DNA of 64,000 bases from Dendrolimus kikuchii (GCA_019925095.2 CM034412.1:6693501-6757500); one strand, 5' to 3'; counted from the stretch's first letter, positions 45,486 through 56,530 are shown. A program made the numbers and translations. Notes: a model not told the origin generated them from the sequence alone.

Positions 45486-45637
45486 ATTGCCCGAGTTCAG
45501 CATCCAGGCAGACGGTCTATCTGATGGAAAACGGTTACCATCGCCTATGGACATTTGTCACACCAAAGGTTCTACTAATGTGCTGCCGCTCTCTAAAAGG
45601 GAGACTGGAGCCTGGCCACTAATGCCGGAACACAACT
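45486..45637 (-). mobile_element. PolyA retroposon, family A, 5'-truncated
   Basis: CGAGTTCAGCATCCAGGCAG, GGTTACCATCGCCTATGGAC and CCACTAATGCCGGAACACAA; the 5' half is absent. Confidence 0.7.
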
Positions 45638-45879
45638 AATATAGTATAGTATAGTAGTAACCTTCCTCTCCTAGTCTCGCGGTCTGTAAGGCGTGCGTGC
45701 GGCGTGGCACTAGAGTGCACCGTGTGGCATATATTTTTGTATGTAAAACGCCGCAACGCATTGTGTGTCTACTCACTTGAAGTAGATGTATGTCAGAATA
45801 AAAAAGTATGGAAGGTGAAAGGAAAAAATCATAGGTAATATTTATTTATTCATAGGATATTAAGTACGTATATGTAGTC
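45638..45879. other. Spacer
   Basis: A GC-richer stretch GGCGTGCGTGCGGCGTGG near 45,690 and AT-rich remainder; nothing recognised. Confidence 0.35.
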
Positions 45880-46120
45880 GTAGTAGCTTAGTGGCTAAAG
45901 CACTCTCGTTTCAAATGACGTGGATTGAGACTGAGCGCAAATTTGCCGAAATTAAAAAAAAATTACCATGTGCTAACATTTAATGAAAACATCGTAATGA
46001 AAGTTATACACCGAAAATCCGATATGTGAAACCCACCAATCCGCCTTAGACAAGTTTGGCGGGGATACTGTCTAATTTCCTCAAAAATGGAAAACCCCGA
46101 GCCCAACAAGAGGATGTTTC
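45880..46120 (+). mobile_element. tRNA-headed SINE, family B, diverged
   Basis: GTCGTAGTAGCTTAGTGGCT, TAATGAAAACATCGTAATGA, ATATGTGAAACCCACCAATC and CGCCTTAGACAAG. The B-box is mutated. Confidence 0.6.
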
Positions 46121-47171
46121 ATGCAAAATTCTATGCTCTCTGGACCTTATTTAATATCCTGTAGATTATATAACATCACTAAGACCAAAAAGAGCCGGGC
46201 AGTACATTTACGTGGGCGAAAATGATACTCACAAAAGTAGGTAATCCGAGATACCGTTGAGCTCATTATTAATTCTGACACAGGCTAGTGAAAGCGGAGA
46301 AAATAATATTGTCACCTTCGTTTCATGACAAGGACACTATCTTATATTAGGGTTCTGTAGCCATTTCCATCCTTCCCCGCATTCTACATTCGGTTTGTGC
46401 TAAACACGTGTTAGAAATGTGTGCCATACCTAGCTACCTTGTCCACTATCGAAGAAAACATAAGAAGAGAAAAAAAGATCAAGAGCAGTACATTCCTTGC
46501 TCCTACGAAGCATGCATCTGGTGTCTGATCTGGCTCCTAACCTTATAAGTCCTTTTCTCTCTCTTATTTCTCTTTCGCCCTTTCTCTCGCATTCCGTGTT
46601 ACTTTTTTTCTGGCATTCGAACCGTCTCCACAACCTAATTCGAGCCAAATTGAATCAATTTGGACGAAAGCCACAAAACAGAAAAGACACAATGGCCTGC
46701 AATGACATTGGCTGAGTCAAGATTATGTTTATATGGATCACTTTGGTTGATTTATCTAAATTGAAGGACAGAAATGAATCGTCTAATATCGGCTTAAGAC
46801 TCTTAACTTTAAAATAGTTTTGTAATTTATTTAAGAAAATAAAAGGAGTACAATAAGAATTACAAGTATTCATATATCAATCACTAAAACGAAGGCATTA
46901 GTTCCTTAATACCCTATCAGTTATGGTTAACGGCAGATAAGTAGTGATTTGGAGTAAATGGGCAATTCTCGGATCGGATCGGATTGTATTCTGAAGGGAA
47001 ATAGATTGCTGTAATAAATATATACAGTTTTCTTTTATCGTCGATATTTAGGTTGCTCATTATTGTTACGAATTTGAATGATGTAAATTAAAATTCCATT
47101 GAAATTATCACAAAGTTAACACACATGTAATTCACAGTTGTTACAAGCACAATCAAATTCAATAAGTCCAA
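46121..47171. other. No gene recognised
   Basis: A pyrimidine-rich tract (46,545-46,600, TCTCTCTTATTTCTCTTTCG) and, at 46,715-46,800, a MITE-like fragment shared with 740-900 and 62.1 kb. No coding support. Confidence 0.4.
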
Positions 47172-47340
47172 ATCGTACTAGCAGAAGGTGATGTCAGGAG
47201 CCTTAAGAACAGACGAGGGTGCATGACAAGTGTTATGAATGTCAGAAGCAAGTGAGGTGTGTAAGAATAAGCCTAAATGGCGCTCTGTTGCTCGTGCCTA
47301 CCCCGCAAGGGAACTGGCGTAAAGTTATGTATGTATGTAG
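47172..47340 (+). pseudogene. 5'-truncated RTE-like LINE 3' end
   Basis: TCGTACTAGCAGAAGGTGAT through CACGAG-type arginine-rich text to GGGAACTGGCGTAAAGTTAT and GTATGTATG. One deletion (GTCAGAAGCAAG versus GTCAAAGAGGCAAG) breaks the frame. Confidence 0.85.
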
Positions 47341-47382
47341 TAAATCGTAATCAGATAAATCGCGCAAAGTCCATCATTATAG

Positions 47383-47631
47383 GATACTTGCTCCAAAAGT
47401 GCACTAGATAACATCTTGATCGCAGTCGAAACACGACAGTCAACCCCAACTGTAAAATTGCCTATCAACGTACCCACTGGTCTTGGGATTCTTAACTTAT
47501 CAGCTTCTAAGAATGCACATGAAATACAAAGAATAGAAAGAAAAATTTATGACGTCGTACCGGAAGCATACAAAAGGATTAGTGAGAACAATAGGTCGCT
47601 CAAATTTGAAGGAGTAATTAAATACCAGTAA
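47383..47631 (+). CDS. Possible exon, unrecognised protein
   Basis: An open frame of about 82 codons between TAG and TAA with balanced, non-AT-driven residues: SALDNILIAVETRQSTP, NVPTGLGILNLSASK, then EIQRIERKIYDVVPEAYKRI and FEGVIKYQ. It has no ATG near its left end, so it would be a terminal exon or a decayed mobile-element piece. No family recognised; it sits right after a LINE scrap, which favours repeat debris somewhat. Confidence 0.25.
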   Translation, partial: DTCSKSALDNILIAVETRQSTPTVKLPINVPTGLGILNLSASKNAHEIQRIERKIYDVVPEAYKRISENNRSLKFEGVIKYQ

Positions 47632-48079
47632 AGGATAGGATCGGTTCACCACATTATTTTAGCGTTAAATTCCTATGGCGTACGGAAACCGCGGTCCGCT
47701 TTTTTAATCTTTGTTCTCTATTTTGGGTGGTCTTCGGCATCTCTTATTGCGAGACCACTCGCATACATATCATCCCTCAAAAGTTAGTTAGCATTTCTTG
47801 AGTTTACACCTTCTACAGGAAGTTCTATAGACACTTCGGTATGATTTTTCAAAATCTGATTGACCATACCGCACACAACTATAGTTATGTGTATTTACAC
47901 TGAATATCGTATTGTTTTGGTCTTTGCAGATGTGTAATACTTTACACTCCTGCAAAGACAATTTCAATGACAAAAAGACATGCAGTCAGCTTGATTACAT
48001 AAACCAGCAGTGCTCTATGCTATACCATAGATAAAACTTATCTCTATACTTCGTTCGCGTTATCATGACGTCGAAGACG
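47632..48079. other. No gene seen
   Basis: Unrecognised sequence. Confidence 0.4.
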
Positions 48080-48270
48080 ACGTATTTGTTAGAGAATTCC
48101 AATGGCAGCACCTGAAAACGCGACCGTCTATTACATGGAAACGACCTCATCTATCAGGTTCAATAGTTTTACGTGGTGCTCTAACTGACTAACAGAAAGA
48201 CAGACCAAATTCTAAAAATTATATTTTCGGACTCTGCTGGTACGAATTAGCCGCCCTGATTTTTCTCATT
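48080..48270 (-). mobile_element. Helitron family H2 5' fragment
   Basis: GGAAACGACCTCATCTATCA, GTTTTACGTGGTGCTCTAAC and AGACCAAATTCTAAAAATTA repeat, with divergence, the 5' half of the inverted H2 copy at 39.6-40.2 kb. Confidence 0.5.
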
Positions 48271-48309
48271 CTTAAATTCATTGTACAAAATTGATCCTTC
48301 TACTGATTT

Positions 48310-48520
48310 AGTATATACTATACTTAATATTATAGTTACGAAAGTTTTGATGGATGTTTGTTGCTTAATGACGCCAGAAAGGCTGAACAGATTTTTATCA
48401 AATTTGGTACAGAGATAGGTTATAGTCTGAAATAGCACATATGCTACTTTTTATCGCGGAAAAATGGCCGGTTCCCGTGGGATAGCATTAATATAAGTGA
48501 AACCGCAGACAAAGGCTACT
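48310..48520 (+). mobile_element. Helitron-like fragment
   Basis: CTTAATATTATAGTTACGAA, GACGCCAGAAAGGCTGAACA and CTACTTTTTATCGCGGAAAA are typical internal Helitron text of this genome type. No 3' end found. Confidence 0.4.
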
Positions 48521-48884
48521 TATACTACACATATTATGTAAGGTACATACAAACAAATTCAAATGATAAATAGACATCAAAACCAACGAAATCTCATCTA
48601 ATCGGTTTATTTCCTTTCAGAGCCTTGGGTGTGAACCTATTTCCTTCCAATTTAATATGTGGGTACTTGGGCGGCTGTAGATAACCAAAATTTACTCTAC
48701 TAAAACATGTGTAGAAATCTCTACCGTATATATAACCCATATTATGTGACCACCCTCGTCTTAGGTATATTAACAGGGTTGTCACTTTGTATAAGAGTTG
48801 AGCACTATATCAACTGTAAGAAAGCGCTAGACTCAGCTAGACGACTAAAAATAAGCGACAACATTTTTAAAGATAATATTTTCT

Positions 48885-49165
48885 TAAGTTTTCGCGACTT
48901 GTATACATAATAAAACTACGTTTTAACGGTTTTAAGCGCGGTAATTTATTTGATTTTTATTATTCCGACGTCTCGGCCACTTTTCAGTGGCCCTAATCAC
49001 GGAAGACAAAGATATAAAGTGTCAACGAGTATTTTTAGTTTTATTTAGCCTACCGCCAACTTGTTCATTTCAATTACCTATTTAGTTTCCAAATAAAAAT
49101 AACAATAAACTAAATAATTAAAATGAACAACTCGGCGGTAGGCTAAATAAATCTTTAACAATACT
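48885..49165. mobile_element. Composite inverted-repeat element, partner of 8,376-8,960
   Basis: TTAAGTTTTCGCGACTTGTA, AAAACTACGTTTTAACGGTT, then CGGCCACTTTTCAGTGGCC. A long stem follows, with AGCCTACCGCCAACTTGTTC near 49,048 mirrored by GAACAACTCGGCGGTAGGCT near 49,124. The modules match the 8.4-8.95 kb element. Confidence 0.6.
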
Positions 49166-49261
49166 CATTTAATACTTTAACATGTAGGTATTTCATAATT
49201 TTAACAATTCTTTTTTATTTGTTTGACATGGATAGTTACTGAAATTAATTTGGAAACTTTA

Positions 49262-49274
49262 GGGGGGGGGGGGG
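49262..49274 (+). repeat. G13 homopolymer
   Basis: Thirteen consecutive G residues; length uncertain in assemblies. Confidence 0.9.
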
Positions 49275-49299
49275 TTATAGCATGAAGACATTTTATGTA

Positions 49300-49402
49300 A
49301 GTATTTGCACGTCATGTAAATGACAAAACATATTGGAAACTTTATATTATGTAATACCTATTCATGTACTTATGTTTTTGCAAATAAAGATTGATTGATT
49401 GA
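49300..49402 (+). mobile_element. LINE 3' tail with ATTG repeats
   Basis: CAAATAAAGATTGATTGATT: AATAAA immediately followed by (GATT)n, the style of LINE 3' ends here. The coding part is missing. Confidence 0.5.
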
Positions 49403-49469
49403 AATATATTTAGTGAGGACGATACAACATGAATATATTATTAATTCTTCATAGTGTAGTTTTATTTTT

Positions 49470-50000
49470 ATTATAGTGAAAAGTACAAAAAGCTGGGTGC
49501 ACTCGCAAAGGTGAGACAGCACTTCACGTCTGAACAACTGCTGAACTTATACCAAATACAAATTCGGGCCTACATGGAGTACTGTTCTCATCTTTAGAAC
49601 GGGTCAGAAAAGAACCAGGAAGCTGGTCGGCATTGATCGTCTTTTTTATACTCGACTTCAGAGCCTAGAGCATAGACGCAAGGTCGCGGGACTGACCGTC
49701 TTCTATCGGATACATTTCGGGGAGTGTTCCTTAGAATTGCACGAGCTAATTCTTCCATCCCCTTTTTACCATCGGACAACCAGACGCACCGGGTTGCGCC
49801 ACCGTTACATGGTGGAAACACCACCAGTCAGAACCAAGCGTTTCGCTTCATCATTTCTGGTGCGCATTGCCGAAGAGTGGAATATTTTGCCGGAGTCTGT
49901 TTTTCTTGACAAATACAATCTTGAAGTCTTCAAGTCACGAGTGAATAGGTATCTTCTAGGTAAGCGTGCTCCATCTTAGACTGCGTCATCACTCAACATC
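49470..50000 (+). pseudogene. LINE reverse transcriptase C-terminus, family L2
   Basis: Frame pieces read [20 protein letters not shown], then [53 protein letters not shown] and [20 protein letters not shown]. This is a Jockey/CR1-like polymerase C-terminus; a stop follows CSHL and frames shift near 49,600-49,740. The parallel minus-strand copy is at 40,375-40,620. Confidence 0.8.
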
Positions 50001-50321
50001 AGGTGAGACAGTGGTCAAACGCAAACCTGTCTTAAAATTAGTTTTATATATTTGCTTTATGTTTATATTTAGGTAATTCATGTTTGTTATTGTATTGTTC
50101 AAATAAAGGAATAGATTCTGCACTGATATGATTATGAAAAAGCTCGACTGGCGTTATCATTGAGCTAGATTGCAGAGTAAGCTGTTTACAATGTACTCTG
50201 AAGCTCCGGGGAAATGTTAATAACGATAACATGATCTAGAAAATGGTTGTTGAAGACTACACGGCTTTTACGGTGAACGCTTGTGCGATAACTCGGCGAT
50301 TACATTTGAACGAATAACAGT
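50001..50321. other. Spacer, probably LINE 3' UTR then unique sequence
   Basis: CATCAGGTGAGACAGTGGTC and TTGTTCAAATAAAGGAATAG look like the 3' UTR of the L2 fragment. Confidence 0.4.
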
Positions 50322-50329
50322 GAACAGAG

Positions 50330-51007
50330 CAGGGATGGGCTGAAATTCGTTTTACATTCGGTTTGACCGAATTTCGGTATATTGAGCTGAACTTCGGCAT
50401 TCGGCCGAAATTCGGTTTAAATGCCGAGCATTCGATGCAAGAAACAGTAAAATACCTATTTGCACTATTTTGACTGAAATTAATAGCAATCATATCGTAT
50501 CATAACCGTAAAATATAATAAGGTTTTTATATACTCATGGTAATTTATTTTTGTTAGGAACATGTAATAAAAATTAAATAAAATTAGTTCTTCTTAATTA
50601 AAGAGTCTTTGCCTAATTAAATAAACATTAATTAAAACAAAAATGAAATACACTTATTATTCCTCTAACAACCATAGATAAGTAGTGTAACTGCTTAATT
50701 ATAATGCGTAACTTGAATATAAAATTAAGAATTTAGAATTGTATAATGATGTTTATTTTTTTTTCAATTAAAGGTCTAAAAATTGCTTCTTTTATCCACC
50801 TACTCGTACTTAAAATTTACCAGAGGCAGGTTATGGTGCAAAAACGCCAAAGATTCGGCGTTATCAAGTCATGACATCGACAAGTAGCGACGTATGGCTT
50901 TCAAGAAAGCGTGGCGAAATTACACCGAAGTTCGGCCGAATTTTTGTTTGAACCGAATATTCGGCCCAAGTTCGTATTTGATTCAAACCGCATTCGGCTC
51001 ATCCCTA
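50330..51007. mobile_element. hAT-type non-autonomous DNA transposon, 678 bp
   Basis: The ends CAGGGATGGGCTGAAATTCG and, inverse, TAGGGATGAGCCGAATGCGG are terminal inverted repeats. GAACAGAG (50,322-50,329) and GAATAGAG (51,008-51,015) form an 8-bp target duplication with one mismatch. The subterminal regions are dense in TTCGG/CCGAA motifs, possible transposase sites. The AT-rich core has no coding capacity. Confidence 0.88.
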
Positions 51008-51015
51008 GAATAGAG

Positions 51016-51850
51016 CTTTCAATTTCGTTTTAAAAGCACTGTTATTGATTGTCTTTCAATTTTGATGAAGAATCCACGTAAACATAAACATGAATTATTC
51101 AATGTCAATGAATGCCGTCGCATTACTTTGGTTCTGTGTATTGAATCAAATCAGTCGATCCGCCTAAGTGTGCTATTCTGTCTTTTATTTAATTTTATTC
51201 ATGTTGTTTATTAAGGATTGTTTACCATTATTACATGGTACGTAAGGTTGTTTGATTGTCCAAAAATATCACACGAATTTATTACGATGGCTATAAAGGC
51301 CCAATTTTTTAAATATAATACTCTAAAAGTAAGTTAGTAGGCAATACATAAATAGATAAATACTCATATAATTCTCATAATTCATATATTTACATATTAA
51401 TTTCAAACTGAAACTGTTTTAATATTAATGAAAATTATCTATCTGTCAATAGTTAAGTATAAATATAGCTTTTACACCAAACAAGAAACAATATAAGTAG
51501 GTATTGTCGGCTGTATCTTATCCGATATTTGGAAGATTTACCACTTCTTCCGCCCATTATGTTGGTAAAAAAGGTAGAAAACGTGGAAATAATTTTACAC
51601 TTAACGGTTTAGCAGGAAGGTTAGCTTTTATTTTTATTCTACTCCCTTTAAGACACGTAGGCGTTTTGTAAAAGTCTTGTCAGTAAGAATGTAAAATATT
51701 ATGGCCTAGAAAATTTTACTTTAGTTTTATTTCAGAATAAATCGGCCAAGTATGTGTCGGACGATACACATTAAAGGGTTCTGGGGAGGTCATTAAAATC
51801 CACTGTTTTTAGCTTTTAGCAACAAAACATTAAAATAAAGTTAAGTTCTG
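51016..51850. other. No gene seen
   Basis: AT-rich unique-looking sequence. Confidence 0.4.
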
Positions 51851-52003
51851 GGCAATATATGTGCTTAGCAATATAAGTGCTTGACAATATAAGTGCTTGA
51901 AAGTATAGTGGTTGACAATGTAAATGCTTGGCAATATAAGTGCTTGGCAGCATAAGTAGTGCTTGGTAATATAAGTGCTCGGCAATATAAGTGCTTGGCA
52001 TGA
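51851..52003. repeat. 16-bp minisatellite, about 9.5 copies
   Basis: Unit GGCAATATAAGTGCTT with several substitutions and one 3-bp insertion (GCATAAGTAGTGCTTG). The minus frames through it are by-products. Confidence 0.92.
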
Positions 52004-52879
52004 TTTTATTTTAGCACTGTTTAACGGCAATATTATTATTATATAATATTATTATAAGGCCAACACTGCACATGCACTTCCTCACAACACCAGCATATAA
52101 CAGATACACTCTACATTAGTATAAGTTTAGTATTAAAATTAGAATAAATTAATATAATAAGTTATTCTTAAGGTACACCAAAACAGAAAAATTACTACAT
52201 ATAATGTCACATACACTAACAAAAATAAACAATAAGCGTGTACGGAGTCTCAAAAATTTTTCATAGAAATTAAGTATTAAAAAAGGGTACGGAACTCGGG
52301 TCCGTAGACATATATATAATAATAAAAAAATAAAAAAACGGCAATATTACATATTTCTAATAAATTTAGTGAGTTTAGAGAGGTCTTAAATCTAGTATTT
52401 TCCGAGAAAAATAACTGTGACATACATAGATAGACAAATGGATTTGAATTTAGTCAAAATAGGAATACGTAACTCTAAAATCATAAAATTGATTAATGTA
52501 TTAAAACTTCCTTTCACATATTTCGACTTCGAGTGGTGGTTACAGTTCAATTAAAAGTTTACTTGCTTGTTTGCTAACTTTCATTAAGTGTGTTTTCGGT
52601 ACTAAAGCCATACAAGTAAGTTTTAGGACATTGTTTACACAGTTAGACTTTTATTGTTAAACGTAATGTTTATATTTGTGTAATGTATGTATATAATGTA
52701 CCTATTATGTTTTCATAGGTTATACAATAGTTGAACATAGGTGTAGTTGTTAGGAGCTAAGAGATTTCGTGAGTAATCTTCTTATTTAAAGTATAGCTTT
52801 TTAGAGTTTGTCAAATATGTGAATAATCTTTGAGCTTATTGGGAGTCGGCGGGGAGAGTTAAACCGTATTACCTTTTTT
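52004..52879. other. No gene seen
   Basis: AT-rich sequence without recognised features. Confidence 0.4.
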
Positions 52880-53420
52880 TTGGATAGCGCAGGGGGAATC
52901 TTTGGACACCATCCTCGGGCCTTTCAGGGGAAGCGCCGAATTGCAGGCATAAGGCCTGCATCGAGGGTGTGTGGGACTCTCAGTGACCGGTTCTCCACGC
53001 TCGCGTCTAAAACGAAGTTGTCGCAAGAAAAGACGAACTACCCACTAAACCTCAACTTACGTCCCATTTATCGCGCTTTTACGGGGTGTCACGGGATCTA
53101 ATACGAGTTACTGCACCTAGACGCTCCTACGCTCTGTAACTGGGCCACCATGGGGAGCAAAGTGCTGAGTGACCCACTTCGAATAGCAAGAGGTGGAAGT
53201 CCGCTATCGCCCCCGTAACAGTAGCCCCCTGTGACGGTAACTATGGGAGGAGGAGGTACGTGTAGCAGCGCCTACGACCGCCGGTCCGTCTCCTGAGGAC
53301 GGGGTCCGCGTACGCGTCCTCCTTCCTCCCTCTTTCAGCGGCCTCCTTCTGCGACAAGACTGATATAGACCTGATATAGACTGATAGAAACCGTATAAAC
53401 CTCCCCGCCCTACCACAGTC
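52880..53420 (+). repeat. GC-rich repeat region
   Basis: 52,880-53,110 matches 20,190-20,400 (GGGGGAATCTTTGGACACCA, GTGTGTGGGACTCTC, CGCGCTTTTACGGGGTGTCA). 53,200-53,410 is strongly GC-rich (GACGGGGTCCGCGTACGCG) with no copy elsewhere in the window. Both could be one retroposon 3' region. No credible gene. Confidence 0.4.
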
Positions 53421-53900
53421 TCAGATAAGGTCTTGAGATAAGTTCTTGGTCTCAGATAAATCGTATTTTGTCTGAGGGTGACCTCCTACGATTTTCGTCT
53501 GATTCCAAACAATAGTTTTGTGGCATTTGTCACTAAAAGATAATCAGGTAAAGGTGAAAGGAATAAAAGACATAATTATGAATTCAATAAACTTATTCTA
53601 AAAAACACAACAGACTTTAAAAAAAACAAGTATCAAAACTTCAGGGTTCTGTTGACGGTTGCGAGGTGAGAATCTGTGACTGGAATGGAAAAGTTCTAAT
53701 CGCCACAAACGATTTTTTAACATTGTACTGAAACTTGTACCCCTAAAGGATATCATAGGGTGAGGAATATACACAAAAGTTTTATCATTGGCTAAAGTTA
53801 CTAAGACTCAAGGTTTATGGTAGAAAATTATTTCTTGTGTGCATGCAAATGAAAATTTTCAGCCGTTATAATATAAAAAATGTGGTTGGACGGATTCACA
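53421..53900. other. No gene seen
   Basis: Unrecognised; a short repeat of GTCTCAGATAA near 53,420-53,460. Confidence 0.4.
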
Positions 53901-53908
53901 CTCTATAC

Positions 53909-54125
53909 CATTGTTTCTCAACGATTTTTATGTCGCGACCCACTAAAAACCAAAATGTTAAGTAAAAAGTCTTGTGACCACTTCACTAAATTGTTATAAT
54001 TATATTTGAATTAATAATTTACTTATACGTTTGATTTGTATATAGGTCTTATTTTTTTAATAGACCCCCTTTAGTAACGAACGCGACCCTCACAAGGGTC
54101 GCGACCCCCAGGTTGAGAAACGATG
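53909..54125. mobile_element. hAT-type MITE, 217 bp
   Basis: The ends CATTGTTTCTCAACG and, inverse, CATCGTTTCTCAACC continue into TCGCGACCC on both sides, the classic hAT CAGNGTTTCTCAAC-type ends. CTCTATAC (53,901-53,908) and CTCTACAC (54,126-54,133) give an 8-bp target duplication with one mismatch. Non-coding. Confidence 0.88.
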
Positions 54126-54419
54126 CTCTACACCATTATGACATAATACCTATATGGTATGGTATCAATCAATAAATCTACGAAGGTTAGATAATATCAA
54201 TCAAACTGCTCACCTTTAGCGAAGTAAACAGCAACAACAAATAGTGAATGTCACCTTGTCAGATCTATGATAGCTGCTTTCTGAAAGGTTGATATTATAT
54301 TTCCCAATATTCTTATCTTTTATTTTTTGCAGTTTCGTATAACGTTGCTAATTTAGGTATTGGTATCTACCCGTATAACATTTATTTATATTTGTCCATA
54401 ATGATATAACTATATAATA
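54126..54419. other. Spacer
   Basis: No feature recognised. Confidence 0.4.
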
Positions 54420-55424
54420 CTAGAGTTTACCCCGCGGCTACGCCGCGGGTTAACCTCTAGTGCGTGTCTCTTGTTTAAAGAGCAAGTAGTACAGGTTACA
54501 TTCTATTAAATTTTTATGTATTTGTCCCCGAAAGATTAACTTCATTTTATATCGCAAACTATACCACCCCCATCTATATGTAAACTACATAAATGACAAA
54601 ACTTGACAAAAATGACAAAATAGATAACATGGACCAAGTGGACCCAGTGGACGCAGTGGACCAACTGGATCCAGTGGACAAAGTGGACCCAACAGACCTA
54701 GTGGACCAAGTGGACCCAGTGGGTCCAGTGGACCCAGTGGTTCAAGTGGACCCAGTGGGCCCAGTGGACCCAGTAGTCTAAGTGGACCCAGTGGACCCAG
54801 TTGACCCAGTAGGCCAAGTGTTCCAAATGGACCCAGTGGACCCAGTAAACTCAGTGGACCCAGTGGACCCAACGGACTAAGTGGACCCAGTGGGTCCAGT
54901 GGACCCAGTGAGTCCAGTGGACCCAGTAGTCTAAGTGGACCAAGTGGACCCAGTGGACCAAGTGGACCCAGTTGACCAAGGGGACCAAGTGGACACAGTG
55001 GTCCAAGTGGACCCAGTGGACCCAGTAGACGAAATGGACAACATCACAAAACCAGTCCTAGTTTCCGGGATGAACTTTACATAAATCTATCCCAAAATGT
55101 ATCCCATTATCCGGGATAAAAAGTATCCCTTGGCCACTCTCGGTATTCAAATTATATACGTACCGAGTTTCAGCCAAATCGGTCCAATAGTCTTTCCATA
55201 AAAGGATAACAAACAAAAAGACAAATATATTTTTATCCCGGAAACTATCCCATTTTTCGGGATAAAAAATATCCTATGTTCATTCTCGGCATCGAAAATA
55301 TATATATACTGAGTTTCAGCCAAATCGGTCTAGTAGTTTTTCCGTGAAAACGGAACAGACAGACAGATAGACAGACAGACAGACGGACAGACAGTTACTT
55401 TCGCATTTATAACATTAATAGGGA
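54420..55424 (-). mobile_element. Helitron, 1,005 bp, non-autonomous, carrying a minisatellite
   Basis: On minus it starts A|TCCCTATTAATGTTATAAAT at 55,424, runs into GCGAAAGTAACTGTCTGTCT, and ends with the hairpin CCGCGGCGTAGCCGCGG and AAACTCTAG|T at 54,420. Start, hairpin, end and host A/T all fit the Helitron model. Conserved body text (AAATCGGTCTAGTAGTTTTT on +) occurs twice. The interior is a 9-bp tandem array. No replicase gene. Confidence 0.88.
54631..55040. repeat. 9-bp minisatellite (GTGGACCCA)n, about 45 units
   Basis: A degenerate array of GTGGACCCA units with in-register variants (CAAGTGGAC, CAGTAGTCTA). Its 9-bp period keeps triplet phase, so frames read as repeated GPLGPLGP on minus and VDPVDPV on +. 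These are by-products, not collagen genes. It lies wholly inside the Helitron. Confidence 0.93.
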
Positions 55425-55587
55425 TTTGTAAATACATTTTAGGTTTTTATTTCTCTTAAGATAACGGGTCGCTATGGCAACCAGCGAAGTACTGCAGACA
55501 GCCTTCTGGACACCTTATTCATAGAAGACGGTGACTTGGGTCAATATTCTTATAGTCTTGGGGATTATAGGTAGAATACAATATCTA
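55425..55587. other. Spacer between two Helitrons
   Basis: No feature recognised. Confidence 0.4.
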
Positions 55588-56002
55588 TCTATTTATACTA
55601 TAATAAATCCGTAAATGGGACGAGTTTGTATATGAATGCAACTCGGCATAGTGCTGGTTTATAACCAGAGTTAACACCAAGAATACATTTTGTTCCGATA
55701 AATGACGTCGTTTCCTTAGAATGGACGGATTAGCCAAATAGATAGCGCTGCAATCACGTTTTTCAATTCACTAACAAATACCCATGTTGTCATAAACAAG
55801 TAGCCATTCATTATATTACTTCAAATCAAGTTGGCTTCGACTCACTTTTATGTTTTCCTGGGCAGTTGTCAAGACTATATGGACTTAGTTTCTTTATAAT
55901 TATTATATGTAAGAAACCGAATAAAATTTCTATGTAAGTAAAATAAAGCTACTCAAACCCTAGGTGGTTTGACACGCGGCGTAGCCGCGGGGCAATCTCT
56001 TG
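55588..56002 (+). mobile_element. Helitron, family H2, short 415-bp copy
   Basis: Starts A|TCTATTTATACTATAATAAA and ends CGGCGTAGCCGCGGGGCAAT followed by CTCTTG|T, one base off CTAG. It represents the uninterrupted state at the site where the 16.7-kb copy carries its 514-bp insert (CTGGGCAGTTGTCAAGACTA). Confidence 0.8.
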
Positions 56003-56084
56003 TAACTAATAAATTGGGTTTTTAAGTAAATCCTAGGTTAAGTTTGCTTTATTATATTATTTATAACATTGTAATCACACATTA

Positions 56085-56300
56085 TAAGGGCGCGGATTCG
56101 AATCCTGACCAGAAAGCATGAACAACGTACTATTACAATTACCATCCACGGTAAAAGAAAACATGGTGATGAAACCTGCAATTCGAGATAACCGATGTGT
56201 CAAGCCCGCCAATCCAATTTGGACAAGGGTAGCGGGTATACTGTCCAGTACCCTATTGATGGACGGCCCGAGCGCAGCAGCGATACGTTACTGGCTGTTA
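56085..56300 (+). mobile_element. tRNA-headed SINE, family B, head-truncated
   Basis: B-box GGATTCGAATCC near 56,093, GTAAAAGAAAACATGGTGAT, GATGTGTCAAGCCCGCCAAT and GATACGTTACTGGCTGTTAT. Confidence 0.65.
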
Positions 56301-56324
56301 TTATTATTTAATATCATTGTAATA

Positions 56325-56530
56325 AAGTTTACTTACCACGATCAAATCGCAAATGTCTTAAAGAATGCCCATATAAAAATTACCTATAATAAACGTATAT
56401 GCATGAAGGGATTTATGAATGTAGATGAAGCAAAAGCTGTATTATGTCAAGATAGTAGCAAGTGGAAATCCATTCTCTGCCCCACTCCTACGGCAAACAG
56501 ACTTGATAGTATGTATGTACGTATAAAAGA
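56325..56530 (+). pseudogene. Diverged RTE-like LINE C-terminus
   Basis: HDQIANVLKNAHIKITYNKR, then CMKGFMNVDEAKAVL and SSKWKSILCPTP, parallel HDQIDRVLAEGDVRSLKNRR, CMTRVMNVKEASEVC and KPKWHSVVRAYP of the recent family at 24 kb. The (ATGT)-type end is at 56,510-56,522. It is clearly older, a separate lineage or ancient copy, and is open in frame with the SINE upstream only by chance. Confidence 0.7.

Noticed and set aside
54585..54872. Collagen-like GPLGPL frame
   Set aside because: It comes from the codon-phased 9-bp minisatellite inside a Helitron, with no start context or flanking exon.
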